NCBI RefSeq assembly: GCF_011043735.1
Contig: NZ_JAAKGV010000025.1
Span: 1 to 64,000 of the forward strand
Length of the DNA stretch: 64,000 nt
Direction of reading: 5' to 3'
Source: Methylobacterium sp. DB0501
GTDB lineage: Bacteria > Pseudomonadota > Alphaproteobacteria > Rhizobiales > Beijerinckiaceae
Position numbers and translations under genes: made by a program. The notes under the pieces were generated by a model, which had not been told where the DNA came from, did not search any database, and was given only the letters and a program-made list of their open reading frames with translations. Numbering within the stretch: position 1 is the first letter of the stretch; each line of letters begins with the position of its first letter. Positions 1 through 8,340 of this stretch are shown piece by piece.

Positions 1-2
1 CC

Positions 3-441
3 GTGAAGCTGGCAGCCAAGCGATTGGCCAGCGGCGAATGGTTGATCGTCATGACCAACACCGCCAAACCCAAACGTGCGCTCCAGCTCTATCGGCGACG
101 CTGGGGGATCGAATGCTTGTTTGGCGATGCCAAGGCCCGCGGCCTCAACCTGGAAGATACCCACCTGACCGATCCGGCCAAGATCGAATTGCTGGTAGTC
201 ATCCTGACGCTGGCGATGACCTGGGTCTACAAAACCGCGACCGCCACGATGGGGTTGCGCTCCATCCCCCGAAAGGCCCATGCCCCCGAAAGGCCCATGC
301 CCCCGAAAGGCCCATGGCCGGCGCCCGAAATCCTGGTTCCGCACCGGCCTCGACGCCCTGCGCAACGCCTTCATCTATGCCCCACACGACGCCGCGACAT
401 GGTGGGCCCAGAGCTGTCCAAAACGCCGATGCGCCACCTGA
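3..441 (+). pseudogene. IS4-family transposase, 3' remnant with frameshift
   Basis: The reading frame enters from outside the window and encodes the C-terminal part of a DDE transposase. The IS4 signature Y-(2)-R-(3)-E-(6)-K is complete in YRRRWGIECLFGDAK (about residues 30-44), containing the catalytic Glu. A 17-bp unit is present three times at 266-316. The two extra copies add 34 bp and shift the frame by +1. Reading on in the shifted frame gives a normal IS4 end (KSWFRTGLDALRNAF...) that stops at TGA 439-441. With one copy only, the protein would read continuously SIPRKAHGRRPKSWF across the junction. The upstream half of the element lies beyond the window, so completeness cannot be judged, but the C-terminus is disrupted as sequenced. 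Confidence 0.85.
266..316. repeat. 17-bp tandem repeat x3 inside transposase
   Basis: Three perfect copies of CCCCCGAAAGGCCCATG (266-282, 283-299, 300-316). The unit is itself transposase coding sequence (PRKAH), so this is a local duplication rather than foreign DNA. Because 34 extra bp is 1 mod 3, it breaks the gene. Confidence 0.95.
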
Positions 442-543
442 GTCGTGTACCGTGGCGTTACACTCGGGCGGTGCTCTAGGTCTTCGATTTTGCCGCATTT
501 TCTGCGACGAACCGGTCTCCACTCCGTGGAGAAACGCTCTAGT

Positions 544-581
544 GATCCCATGTCCGGACGTCATCCTCCGGACATGGGATC
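544..581. terminator. 15-bp perfect hairpin between convergent genes
   Basis: GATCCCATGTCCGGA (544-558) pairs perfectly with TCCGGACATGGGATC (567-581) across an 8-nt loop. It sits between the end of the transposase remnant and the end of the minus-strand LysR gene. It could act as a bidirectional terminator or be part of the insertion-sequence flank. There is no long T-run on either side. Confidence 0.5.
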
Positions 582-611
582 GAAGGCCGGGGACGCCGCG
601 TTGGAACGGAA

Positions 612-1550
612 TCAGGGCGGCCCGCCCGGGTCGGGCTGGAGCACGGCCAGCTCGTCCATCAGGGTCGCCCGCGCGCAAGCGCTGAAGGCCGCCACGAGGC
701 GGCCCTGCGACCGCAGCGGTGAAAAGACCAGGGCGAAGACCACCGGCAGGGCGGGAGCGAAGCGGCGGATCTCGATAGGCGAGACCATCGCCTCCTCGTA
801 GGCCGCCAGGGGGTTCATCAGGCCGACGCCGAGGCCCGCCGCCACCAGGGCGCAGGCCGCCGAGCCGAGCCCGGCCTCCACTGCGACGGAGCGCCGGATC
901 CCGGCCGCCTCGAACACCGCATCGATCTGCATCCGCAGCGGATTGCCGACCGGCGCGTCGATGAAGGGCTCGCCGGCGAGATCGGCCGGGCCGAGGACGG
1001 ACTTGCGCGCCAGCCGATGGCCCCGGGGCAGCACCACCACACAATCCCGGCTCAAGACCGGATCGGCCTGCACGCTCGCCTGCGTGCCGTACAGCATGGT
1101 CAGCCCGGCATCGCAGAAGCCTTCGGCGATCCACTTGTACACCGTGCCCTCGTCGCCGGCATGGAGCGAGACCATCACCCCCGGATGCTCGCGCTTGAAC
1201 CGGACGACGGAGCGGGCGAGCAGCCCGCCGGCCAGGCGCGGCATGGCCGCGACGCTCAGGCGACCGGCCCCGAAGAGACGGATGTCGGCCGCCGCGGCTT
1301 CGAGGCTGGCCAGCCCGACGCAGGCCCGCTCGACCTCGTGGTGGAAGCGCCCCGCCTCGACGGTGGGGGAGAGCCGGCTGCCGTTGCGATCGAACAGCGT
1401 CAGCCCGGTGATCGCCTCAAGCTGGGCGATCAGCCGGCTGACCTGCGGCTGCGACGTGTGCAGCCGGCGCGCCGCCTCGGTCATAGATCCCGCCAGCATC
1501 ACCGTGCGGAACGCCTCCACGTGACGGAAGCTCATGCGTCGCGGCGCCAT
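612..1550 (-). CDS. LysR-family transcriptional regulator
   Basis: 312 aa, the usual LysR length. The N-terminal winged helix-turn-helix (about residues 6-65) shows the family pattern FRTVMLAGSMTEAARRLHTS followed by QPQVSRLIAQLE. Residues about 95-300 form the periplasmic-binding-protein-like inducer domain. The N-terminal region resembles the OccR/NocR group that senses amino-acid-like compounds (inference). It is divergent from the binding protein at 1698 with 147 bp between them, the typical arrangement for a LysR gene and its target, so it probably controls the binding protein and aldolase pair. A second in-frame ATG lies at 1535; neither start has a strong ribosome binding site. Confidence 0.85.
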   Translation of the reverse strand: MAPRRMSFRHVEAFRTVMLAGSMTEAARRLHTSQPQVSRLIAQLEAITGLTLFDRNGSRLSPTVEAGRFHHEVERACVGLASLEAAAADIRLFGAGRLSVAAMPRLAGGLLARSVVRFKREHPGVMVSLHAGDEGTVYKWIAEGFCDAGLTMLYGTQASVQADPVLSRDCVVVLPRGHRLARKSVLGPADLAGEPFIDAPVGNPLRMQIDAVFEAAGIRRSVAVEAGLGSAACALVAAGLGVGLMNPLAAYEEAMVSPIEIRRFAPALPVVFALVFSPLRSQGRLVAAFSACARATLMDELAVLQPDPGGPP

Positions 1551-1697
1551 ATCAGATCCGTATCGGCCAGTGTCGAATCGGAATTAGCAGCCGGCATAGC
1601 TTTCGGCCATGTTTCCTGACGCAGCGTCTCGGTCAGCGTATTCTCCAAGTACGCCATCCCGCACGCATGATCGATCGGGCCAAGAAGGGGACATGGG

Positions 1698-2615
1698 GTG
1701 ACGATCAAGCCGATGCTCGCATGGTTCTGTGCCCTCGTCGTCTCGGCGGGCGCAACGGCCGTCCACGCCGACGACGGGGGTCGCCTGGACAGAATCAGGA
1801 AGACCGGGACGATCAAGATCGGATTCCCGGACGCCTCGCCGCCTTTCGCCTTCCTGGACAATGACGGCAAGCCGATCGGCTACAGCCTCGAGATCTGCGA
1901 GCACGTCGCTCAGACGATCAAGGCGGCGCTCGGGCTCGCCACGATCCAGGTCCGCCACGTCCCGGTCCAGTCGGCCACCCGGATCCCGCTGATCAGCAAC
2001 GGCACGATCGACCTCGAATGCGGCACGGCGACGAACCTGCCGGAGCGGCACAAGCTGGTGTCGTTCGCACCCACCACCTTCGTGGCGCAGATCGTCCTCG
2101 TCGCCCGCAAGGGCACGGACGTGGACGTCAACGACCTGTCGTCGTTCCGCGGCAAGGCGATCTCGGCCCAGGCCGGCGGGCAGACCCAGCGCTACGTCGT
2201 GCAGGCCAGCGCCCGGGACAACCTCGACATCCGGGTGATGGCCGCCAAGGACACGGCCGAGGCCTTCCTGCTCCTGTCGAGCGGCCGCGCCCAGGGCACC
2301 GCCAACGACGACGCCATGGCCTACACGACGGTCGCCAACGCCCCGGACGGCGACAGCTACAAGATCGGCACCAAGGGACTGGAATTCGCGCCCTACGGCA
2401 TCCTCGAGCCCAAGGACGATCCGGCCTTCAAGAAGGTCGTGGACGACGCCGTCATCGGGCTGATGAAGGATGGGACCGTCGCCCGGCTCTACACCAAGTA
2501 CTTCGAGAGCCCGATCCCGCCGCGGCAGATCAACCTGAAACTGCCGATGAGCGACGTGCTGAAGCGCACCCTCGCGCGGCCGACCGATTCCGGCGACCCG
2601 GCCGACTATCAATGA
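1698..2615 (+). CDS. Amino-acid ABC transporter substrate-binding protein (SBP_bac_3)
   Basis: 305 aa. A Sec signal peptide (hydrophobic residues about 7-20, likely cleavage after AVHA at 24) precedes a family 3 solute-binding domain with the typical opening RIRKTGTIKIGFPDASPPFAF and a bilobed pattern to about residue 265. It resembles GltI-type periplasmic binding proteins for polar amino acids. The start is GTG with AAGGGG about 8 nt upstream. No permease or ATPase genes are adjacent; instead its stop overlaps the start of a PLP lyase (ATGA). The partner permease must lie elsewhere, or the protein works in sensing. Ligand unknown. Confidence 0.85.
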   Translation: MTIKPMLAWFCALVVSAGATAVHADDGGRLDRIRKTGTIKIGFPDASPPFAFLDNDGKPIGYSLEICEHVAQTIKAALGLATIQVRHVPVQSATRIPLISNGTIDLECGTATNLPERHKLVSFAPTTFVAQIVLVARKGTDVDVNDLSSFRGKAISAQAGGQTQRYVVQASARDNLDIRVMAAKDTAEAFLLLSSGRAQGTANDDAMAYTTVANAPDGDSYKIGTKGLEFAPYGILEPKDDPAFKKVVDDAVIGLMKDGTVARLYTKYFESPIPPRQINLKLPMSDVLKRTLARPTDSGDPADYQ

Positions 2616-3727
2616 GCACGGGGGAGATGGCGACGATGCAGGGCGACCGGGGCCGCACCGGCGGCCCGCATCCGGACCGGCCGGGCGCCGGGCCGGCGGA
2701 GACCTGGATCGATCTGCGCAGCGACACCCTGACCCGGCCGACGCCGGCCATGTATGCGCGGATCGCTGCGGCTCCCCTCGGCGATGACGGTCTCGGCCAC
2801 GACCCGACGGCCGAGGCCCTGGAGGAGGCCGGCGCCGCGCTCCTCGGCAAGGAGGCGGCCCTCTACCTGCCGAGCTGCACCATGGCGAACCTGGTCGCGA
2901 CCCTGTGCCAGGCCGGGCGCCAGGAGCAGGTCGTCCTGGAAGCGCAGTCGCACATGTACACGGCGGAGCGCGGCGCCGCGACCTTCACCGGCACCTTCCC
3001 GCTCGGCATCGCCGGCACGGACGGGGCGATGGATCTCCAGCGCCTCGCCGACGCCCTGTGGCCCGGTGGGTCGAGCCTCAGGACCGGGCTGATCGGCCTG
3101 GAGACGACCCACAACAATGCCGGGGGCACGGTGCCGCCGCTCGATCACATGCGGGCAGTGCGGACGATGGCCCTGGCGGCCGGGATCCCGGTTCATCTCG
3201 ACGGTGCCCGGCTGCTCAACGCCGCCGTTCACCTCGGCGTCCCTGCCGCCGCGCTTGCCGCGGAGGTCGACACGGTGTCCCTTTGCCTGTCGAAGGGCCT
3301 GAGCGCCCCGATGGGCGCCCTGCTCGCCGGGCCGGCCGTGCTGGTCGCCGAGGCCCGGCGCCTGCGCAGGATGCTGGGCGGCACCCAGCGGCAGGTCGGC
3401 ATCGCCGCCGCCGCCGGCCTGGAAGCCCTGGCGACGATGGGGGATCGTCTCCACGAGGACCACGCCCGGGCCAGCCGGCTCAGCGCCGGGCTGAACGGGC
3501 TGGGAGAGATGCTGAGCGCCTCGATCCCGCAGACCAACATCGTGCAGGTCGATCTGTCGCGAAGCAGGATCGACAGCGCGGCATGGCTCGGAATGTTGGC
3601 GGCGCGGGGGGTCCTGGCCAGACCCCTCGGGCCGTGGAAGCTCCGCCTCGTCACCCATCGCCACATCGACGACGGTGCCGTGGAAGCCGCGATCCGGGCC
3701 TTCGGATCCTGCCTGGAGCCGGGGTGA
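2612..3727 (+). CDS. Low-specificity L-threonine aldolase / beta-eliminating lyase family
   Basis: 371 aa, fold-type I PLP enzyme. Visible landmarks are DLRSDTLTRPT near residue 34 (phosphate and substrate region), HLDGAR at 195-200 (Asp that binds the PLP ring nitrogen) and LCLSKGLSAP with the Schiff-base Lys at about 228. These match threonine aldolases, which cleave L-threonine or L-allo-threonine to glycine and acetaldehyde. The start ATG overlaps the stop of the upstream binding protein in the 4-bp ATGA form, so the two are translationally coupled. The natural substrate may be a different beta-hydroxy amino acid imported by that system (inference). The first ~30 residues are a non-conserved extension. 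Confidence 0.85.
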   Translation: MSTGEMATMQGDRGRTGGPHPDRPGAGPAETWIDLRSDTLTRPTPAMYARIAAAPLGDDGLGHDPTAEALEEAGAALLGKEAALYLPSCTMANLVATLCQAGRQEQVVLEAQSHMYTAERGAATFTGTFPLGIAGTDGAMDLQRLADALWPGGSSLRTGLIGLETTHNNAGGTVPPLDHMRAVRTMALAAGIPVHLDGARLLNAAVHLGVPAAALAAEVDTVSLCLSKGLSAPMGALLAGPAVLVAEARRLRRMLGGTQRQVGIAAAAGLEALATMGDRLHEDHARASRLSAGLNGLGEMLSASIPQTNIVQVDLSRSRIDSAAWLGMLAARGVLARPLGPWKLRLVTHRHIDDGAVEAAIRAFGSCLEPG

Positions 3728-3752
3728 GGCGAGGGCGGGACGCAAATGCCCC

Positions 3753-4826
3753 TCAACGCAGCAGAGCCTCGACCCCTTCCCAGATCCCCCCGACCACATC
3801 CCCCGCCGGCACGGCCCGCGCCAGCCCCGCCGATTGCCCGGCCCAGGCCTGCATGCGGGCGAGATCGCCGTCCTTCGCCGCCGCCTCGCGCAGGCCCTGC
3901 GTCAGGCCGCGCTGGACCGGGTAAGGGGCGGGGGACGGGGCATCGGGGCTTGCCGCCGCCGCGACGTACTCGGTCGCGAGGCTGCGGCCGGCGCGGCCGC
4001 TGAAGGCGCGGGTGAGGCGGGTCCCCTCGGGGCGGGCGCGGCCGAGGGCGTCGCCCCAAGCCAGCGGGATGCCGGCCTCGGGACAGCGCAGGAAGCCGGT
4101 GCCGACCTGCACGGCGCTGGCGCCGAGCAGCAGCGCGGCGGCGGCCCCGCGGGCGTCGGCGATGCCGCCGGTGGCGACGACCGGGATCCGCACCGCATCG
4201 ACGACCGCCGGCAGCAGCGCCATCAGCCCGACCGCCTCGGCCTCCGCTCGGTCGGCCCGGAAGCAGCCGCAATGGCCGCCGGCCTCGGCGCCCTGCGCCA
4301 CCACCGCGTCGGCCCCGGCGGCCTCGGCGGCCAGCGCCTCCACTACCGTCGTGACGGTGGCCCACCAGGCGATGCCGCGGTCTTTGAGCCGCGCGACGAT
4401 CTCCGGCGGGTAGAGCCCCATGATCGAGGACGCGATCCGGGGCCGCGCCTCGATCAGCGCCGCGACCTGGGCGGCGAAGTCGGGCGGTGTCGCGTCGCCG
4501 GCCTCGCTCGGCACCGCCGGGCCGAACCGGCCGAGGAAGGCGCGCAAGCGCGCCTCGTGGCCGGGCTCGCGGGCGGGGGCGGGATCGGGGATCCACAGGT
4601 TGATCTGGAAGGGGCCCGCCGCCCGCACCGAATCGGCCCAGGCCAGGATCGCCGCCGGCGGCATGAGCAGCGCCCCGCAGGCCCCGAGCCCGCCTTCCCG
4701 CATCACCGCGACCGAGAGCGCCGGCGGGCAGGCCCCGGCCATCGGCGCGAGCAGCAGCGGCCGGCCCAGGCCGTATGCTGCGGCGAAGGCCCCGGCGCGG
4801 GCGAGGGCGGGGTGGCGGGCGGACAT
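3753..4826 (-). CDS. Nitronate monooxygenase (2-nitropropane dioxygenase-like), FMN enzyme
   Basis: 357 aa TIM-barrel flavoprotein. Landmarks: LAPMAG near residue 27, the QGAEAGGHCG motif with the likely catalytic His at about 185, and the phosphate-binding segments VVATGGIADARG and GASAVQVGTGFL around residues 215-245. The family oxidises nitronates such as propionate-3-nitronate, or simply acts as an FMN oxidoreductase. It is a single gene, convergent with the threonine aldolase and divergent from the RNA helicase; the gap to the latter contains a minisatellite. Family is certain, exact substrate is not. Confidence 0.85.
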   Translation of the reverse strand: MSARHPALARAGAFAAAYGLGRPLLLAPMAGACPPALSVAVMREGGLGACGALLMPPAAILAWADSVRAAGPFQINLWIPDPAPAREPGHEARLRAFLGRFGPAVPSEAGDATPPDFAAQVAALIEARPRIASSIMGLYPPEIVARLKDRGIAWWATVTTVVEALAAEAAGADAVVAQGAEAGGHCGCFRADRAEAEAVGLMALLPAVVDAVRIPVVATGGIADARGAAAALLLGASAVQVGTGFLRCPEAGIPLAWGDALGRARPEGTRLTRAFSGRAGRSLATEYVAAAASPDAPSPAPYPVQRGLTQGLREAAAKDGDLARMQAWAGQSAGLARAVPAGDVVGGIWEGVEALLR

Positions 4827-4890
4827 CGCGGAGTCTCTTCGTCATGCGGGCGGTCGAGCCGACATGAATCACCCTCCCTCCCGTCCGCGC

Positions 4891-5152
4891 AAGCGCCCGC
4901 GGCACAGGCAAGCGCCCGCGGCACAGGCAAGCGCCCGCGGCACAGGCAAGCGCCCGCGGCACAGGCAAGCGCCCGCGGCACAGGCAAGCGCCCGCGGCAC
5001 AGGCAAGCGCCCGCGGCACAGGCAAGCGCCCGCGGCACAGGCAAGCGCCCGCGGCACAGGCAAGCGCCCGCGGCACAGGCAAGCGCCCGCGGCACAGGCA
5101 AGCGCCCGCGGCACAGGCAAGCGCCCGCGGCACAGGCAAGCGCCCGCGGCAC
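4891..5152. repeat. 19-bp minisatellite, 13.8 copies
   Basis: Thirteen apparently perfect copies of AAGCGCCCGCGGCACAGGC followed by a 15-nt partial copy starting at 5138. It fills about half of the 541-bp gap (4827-5367) between the divergent nitronate monooxygenase and RNA helicase genes. Because 19 is not a multiple of 3 and the unit lacks stops, all six frames read through it as a 19-residue repeat, so apparent proteins here are artefacts. There are no spacers, so it is not CRISPR. Outside the array the gap shows no gene. Confidence 0.97.
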
Positions 5153-5367
5153 GGCACGGCCGCATGCGTCGCAGGGCGGCTCGATTGACTTCGCACCCGC
5201 ACAACGCCATATGGCGGATTGCAGCGTCAGCGGCCGATCACGGTCCGCTCGAGAGGGCTGCGTGACGGATTTCGCCGCGGCACCTGCGCGGCAGGCCCGG
5301 CCCTCTCTTAATCGCTCGTCCCTTGGATCGCTCCATCACGCGGGCGGTCTCCTGACATCGGATCGCG

Positions 5368-6984
5368 ATGAAGGCCGTGCGTGGCGCGTGCCTTGCGGCG
5401 ATCCCGCTGCCAAAATTCAAGAAGATTCCCTTGACTCAGTTCACCGATTTCGGCCTCGCGGCGCCGATCCTGAAGGCGCTCGCCCAGGCCGGCTACGTCA
5501 CGCCGACCCCGATCCAGGCGCAGGCGATCCCGCCGGCCATGCAGGGCAAGGACCTGTGCGGCATCGCCCAGACCGGCACCGGCAAGACCGCCTCCTTCGC
5601 GCTGCCGATCCTCCACCGCCTCGCCACCGACGCGGCCAAGCCGGCGCCGCGCCGCAGCTGCCGCGTGCTGGTGCTCGCGCCGACCCGCGAGCTCGCCAGC
5701 CAGATCGCCGACAGCTTCAAGGATTACGGCCAGTTCCTGAAGCTCACCACCACGGTGGTGTTCGGCGGCGTCACCATCGGCCGCCAGGAGCGGGCGCTGG
5801 CCAACGGCGTCGACGTGCTGGTCGCCACCCCGGGCCGCCTCCTCGACCTGATCGACCGCCGCTCGCTCACCCTCGACGGCGTCGAGTACCTCGTCCTCGA
5901 CGAGGCCGACCAGATGCTCGACCTCGGCTTCATCCACGCCCTCAAGCGCATCGTGAAGCTGCTGCCGGCCCAGCGCCAGAGCCTGTTCTTCTCGGCCACC
6001 ATGCCGAAGAACATCGCCGGCCTCGCCGACCAGTACCTGAAGAACCCGGTCCAGGTCGCGGTGACCCCGGTCGCCACCACCGCCGAGCGGGTCGACCAGA
6101 AGGTCGTCTTCGTGCCGACCGGCTCGAAGCAGTCGCTGCTCGCCACGATCCTGCGCGACGAGACGATCGACCGGGTGCTGGTCTTCACCCGCACCAAGCA
6201 CGGCGCCGACCGGGTCGTGCGCGGCCTTGAGCGCGACGGCATCGGCTCGGCGGCGATCCACGGCAACAAGTCGCAACCGCAGCGCGAGCGGGCGCTCGCC
6301 GCCTTCCGCGCCGGCACCTGCCGGGTGCTGGTGGCGACCGACATCGCCGCCCGCGGCATCGACGTCGACGGCGTGTCGCACGTGGTCAATTTCGACCTGC
6401 CGAACGTGCCGGAGGCCTATGTCCACCGCATCGGCCGCACCGCGCGCGCCGGCAAGGACGGGCTGGCGATCTCGTTCTGCAACGACGAGGAGAAGGCCTA
6501 TCTGCGCGACATCGAGCGCCTGACCCGCCAGAAGGTGCCTCTGATGGCGATCCCGGAGGGCTTCGTGCCCCCGAGCCGCGAGGAGGCCGCCCAAGCCGTG
6601 GCCGAGGCAGAGCGCGACCGGCGCCAGCCCGGTTCGGGTCCGCGCGGCCAGCGTCCCGGCGGCGGCCGTCCGGGCCAGCAGCCCGGCGGGCGCCAGGGCC
6701 AGCCGCGCCACGGCGCCGGTCGGCCGCAGGAGCACCGTGAGCCCCGCGCCCACGAACCTCGCGCCCATGACGGACGCGGCGGGCATGAGGGCCGCCAGGG
6801 CCGCCCGCAGGGCCAGGGTCAAGCCCGCCCGCAGGGCCAGGGTCCGGGCCGGCCGCAGGGCCAAGGCCAGGGCCGTCCCCAGGGCGGCCAGCGCGCCGAC
6901 GGCAACCGTCAGCAGCGCCCGGCGGGTGGCGGCGGCAACCGCGACGGCCGCGCGATCGGCTGGCTCGACCGCGCCCCGCGCTGA
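5368..6984 (+). CDS. DEAD-box ATP-dependent RNA helicase (RhlE-like)
   Basis: 538 aa. The core helicase (about residues 22-400) has the Q motif (TPTPIQ), Walker A AQTGTGKT at 67-74, PTRELA, VATPGR, DEAD at 178-181, SAT near 209, and HRIGRTAR near 353. Residues about 405-538 form a disordered tail rich in Gly, Gln, Arg and Pro with short repeats such as RPQGQGQ, typical of RNA-binding tails of RhlE-group helicases. It probably remodels structured RNA in the cytoplasm. A TTG at 5431 (residue 22) is an alternative start that would give the common N-terminus MTQFTDFGL; an AAGAAG purine run lies upstream of it. A strong terminator follows. Confidence 0.92.
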   Translation: MKAVRGACLAAIPLPKFKKIPLTQFTDFGLAAPILKALAQAGYVTPTPIQAQAIPPAMQGKDLCGIAQTGTGKTASFALPILHRLATDAAKPAPRRSCRVLVLAPTRELASQIADSFKDYGQFLKLTTTVVFGGVTIGRQERALANGVDVLVATPGRLLDLIDRRSLTLDGVEYLVLDEADQMLDLGFIHALKRIVKLLPAQRQSLFFSATMPKNIAGLADQYLKNPVQVAVTPVATTAERVDQKVVFVPTGSKQSLLATILRDETIDRVLVFTRTKHGADRVVRGLERDGIGSAAIHGNKSQPQRERALAAFRAGTCRVLVATDIAARGIDVDGVSHVVNFDLPNVPEAYVHRIGRTARAGKDGLAISFCNDEEKAYLRDIERLTRQKVPLMAIPEGFVPPSREEAAQAVAEAERDRRQPGSGPRGQRPGGGRPGQQPGGRQGQPRHGAGRPQEHREPRAHEPRAHDGRGGHEGRQGRPQGQGQARPQGQGPGRPQGQGQGRPQGGQRADGNRQQRPAGGGGNRDGRAIGWLDRAPR

Positions 6985-7008
6985 TCGGCCCGATCCGCGC
7001 TGACGATT

Positions 7009-7045
7009 GAGACGCCCGCGCTCCGGACAGGAGCGCGGGCGTCTC
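7009..7045 (+). terminator. Intrinsic-type terminator after RNA helicase
   Basis: A perfect 15-bp stem, GAGACGCCCGCGCTC with GAGCGCGGGCGTCTC, around a 7-nt loop, 24 bp after the helicase stop. It is followed by GCGTTTCGG, so only a short T-run is present. Confidence 0.75.
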
Positions 7046-7081
7046 GCGTTTCGGATCCGCCCATCATGACCGGACGGATTG

Positions 7082-7373
7082 TCACGAGAGAAGGCTCTCC
7101 CAGTCCTGACGGCCGTGCAGCACGCGCACGATCAGGATATCGTCCCGCTCGACGGCATAGACGATGAGATGCGCACCATAAGGGTGGAGACGAACCGGCG
7201 GACGTAGTTCTCGCCTCTCACCAGCCATCCGCGGATGGACGGCAAGAAGAGCGAAGGTGCCGGAACGGCCCGGCGTCGTAGGCTTCCGCCCGAGCCTGGC
7301 CGAAATTTAGGACACCGTAAACGAAGAGGTCGGAGATGTCGTCATCGGCCCGCCGGGTCTTCCTGTAGGTCAT
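7082..7373 (-). pseudogene. parE: ParE/RelE-type toxin, frameshifted
   Basis: Translating the minus strand from ATG at 7373 gives MTYRKTRRADDDISDLFVYG and on to EAYDAG, the start of a ParE toxin. The rest of the toxin (TFALLAVHPRMAGERRELRP to the end ILIVRVLHGRQDWESLLS) lies one base out of frame, starting near 7258. The full span is 292 nt, one more than 97 codons, so a single inserted base around 7259-7268 explains the break. It begins 12 nt after the antitoxin stop, the usual parDE order. As sequenced it cannot encode the full toxin; a base-calling error is the main alternative. Confidence 0.8.
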
Positions 7374-7385
7374 GGCCTCTTGTCA

Positions 7386-7640
7386 TCATGGGGTCTTGGT
7401 CGCAGCCGCGAGCTTCGCCCGACCGAGATGGCGAATTTCGTCGGGCGTACGGCCGCTGACGCCGCTGCGGAATCCCTCGTCGATCAAGCCCTGCAACTCA
7501 CCGAGCTTGCCCGCGCGCTCCTGATCGCGCCGAATCAGGTCGCGCACATAGTCACTGGCATTGCTGTACCGGCCCGTACGAGCCTGCGCCTCCACCCAAT
7601 CCTTCATCGGATCAGGAGGCGAGATGTTCATCGCCGCCAT
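7386..7640 (-). CDS. parD: ParD-like antitoxin (ribbon-helix-helix)
   Basis: 84 aa when started at ATG 7640, which has a GAGGAGG Shine-Dalgarno 5 nt upstream (ATG 7631 is a second option). The sequence MNISPPDPMKDWVEAQ, then YSNASDYVRDLIRRDQER, is the characteristic ParD N-terminal DNA-binding dimer; the C-terminal half would wrap the toxin. It should repress its own operon. It is intact although the downstream parE is frameshifted, the state expected if toxin loss was tolerated or selected. Confidence 0.88.
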   Translation of the reverse strand: MAAMNISPPDPMKDWVEAQARTGRYSNASDYVRDLIRRDQERAGKLGELQGLIDEGFRSGVSGRTPDEIRHLGRAKLAAATKTP

Positions 7641-7796
7641 CGCGGCCTCCTCGCCCGGCGCTCGATGGCAGAGACTGCCAATCGTCGCAGGGGACGTCGA
7701 GTCCCGGTCAGGCACGCACGATATCGCGGAGAACGGCGTTGCCGCCCTCTCGCGTCACACCATCTCTTGCTTGGGTTTTTCACGCAGGAGACCGCG

Positions 7797-7982
7797 ATGC
7801 GCTTCGAACTCTATCGCGACGGCAAGGGCGAATGGCGCTGGCGCCTGCGGGCCGAGAACGGCGAGGTGGTGGCCGATTCGGGCGAGGGCTACGTCCGCCG
7901 CGAGGATTGCGAGCACGGCATCGCCCTCGTGAAGGGCGCGACCAACGCTCGCGTCGTCGACATGACGCTCAAGATGGCCTGA
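7797..7982 (+). CDS. YegP-like DUF1508 protein
   Basis: 61 aa, a single copy of the DUF1508 repeat: FELYRDGKGEWRWRLRAENG with GEGYVRREDCEHGIALVK. Family members are small cytoplasmic proteins of unproven function, often with two repeats; this one has a single repeat. Start chosen at ATG 7797 because GGAG sits about 7 nt upstream and homologous proteins begin at this point. It is preceded and followed by non-coding DNA, so it looks monocistronic. Confidence 0.85.
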   Translation: MRFELYRDGKGEWRWRLRAENGEVVADSGEGYVRREDCEHGIALVKGATNARVVDMTLKMA

Positions 7983-8340
7983 CGGCGCCGCGCGACCTTA
8001 CGCCGCCTCGGACCCGAGCGTCCGGACATCGGCACTTTTACATCCGGCTCGATCTGATCGAGCCGACGAACCGTCCGTTCGCTCCGCTCGGGATCCGAAC
8101 TCCGTTCCGCCATCACGGTTTGGGCGTGGTGCGTATCCGTGAACCGCCTCCGTCGATCGTCTGTCATAGGGACGGGAACGGATCGACGATAGCAACGTGT
8201 CGTTAATCATCGACCAGCGTTTGGGGCGCCGGTCCGGCGCGAGCCGCCTACGAGGCGCGCAACGGTTTCCCGCTCCCGTGCGTTTCAGCCGTCCATGCCT
8301 CCGTCCGGCGGCATGCCCGCACGAACGAGGGACCGACGAC
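7983..8340. other. Intergenic, no gene recognised
   Basis: 358 bp without a convincing gene. One 8-bp hairpin (GGCTCGAT/ATCGAGCC at 8046-8064, 3-nt loop) follows the DUF1508 gene and may mark its transcript end. The remainder must carry the promoter of the next gene but no clear -35/-10 pair was recognised. Confidence 0.4.

Noticed and set aside
4891..5152. CRISPR array
   Set aside because: Units are contiguous with no spacers, and no cas genes are present.
4869..5210. Apparent repeat proteins across the 19-bp array
   Set aside because: The period of 19 with no stops makes every frame on both strands open, so coding potential here has no evidential value.
7889..8167. A 92-residue minus-strand protein opposite the DUF1508 gene
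   Set aside because: Arg-rich antisense shadow with no ribosome binding site and no recognisable domain.
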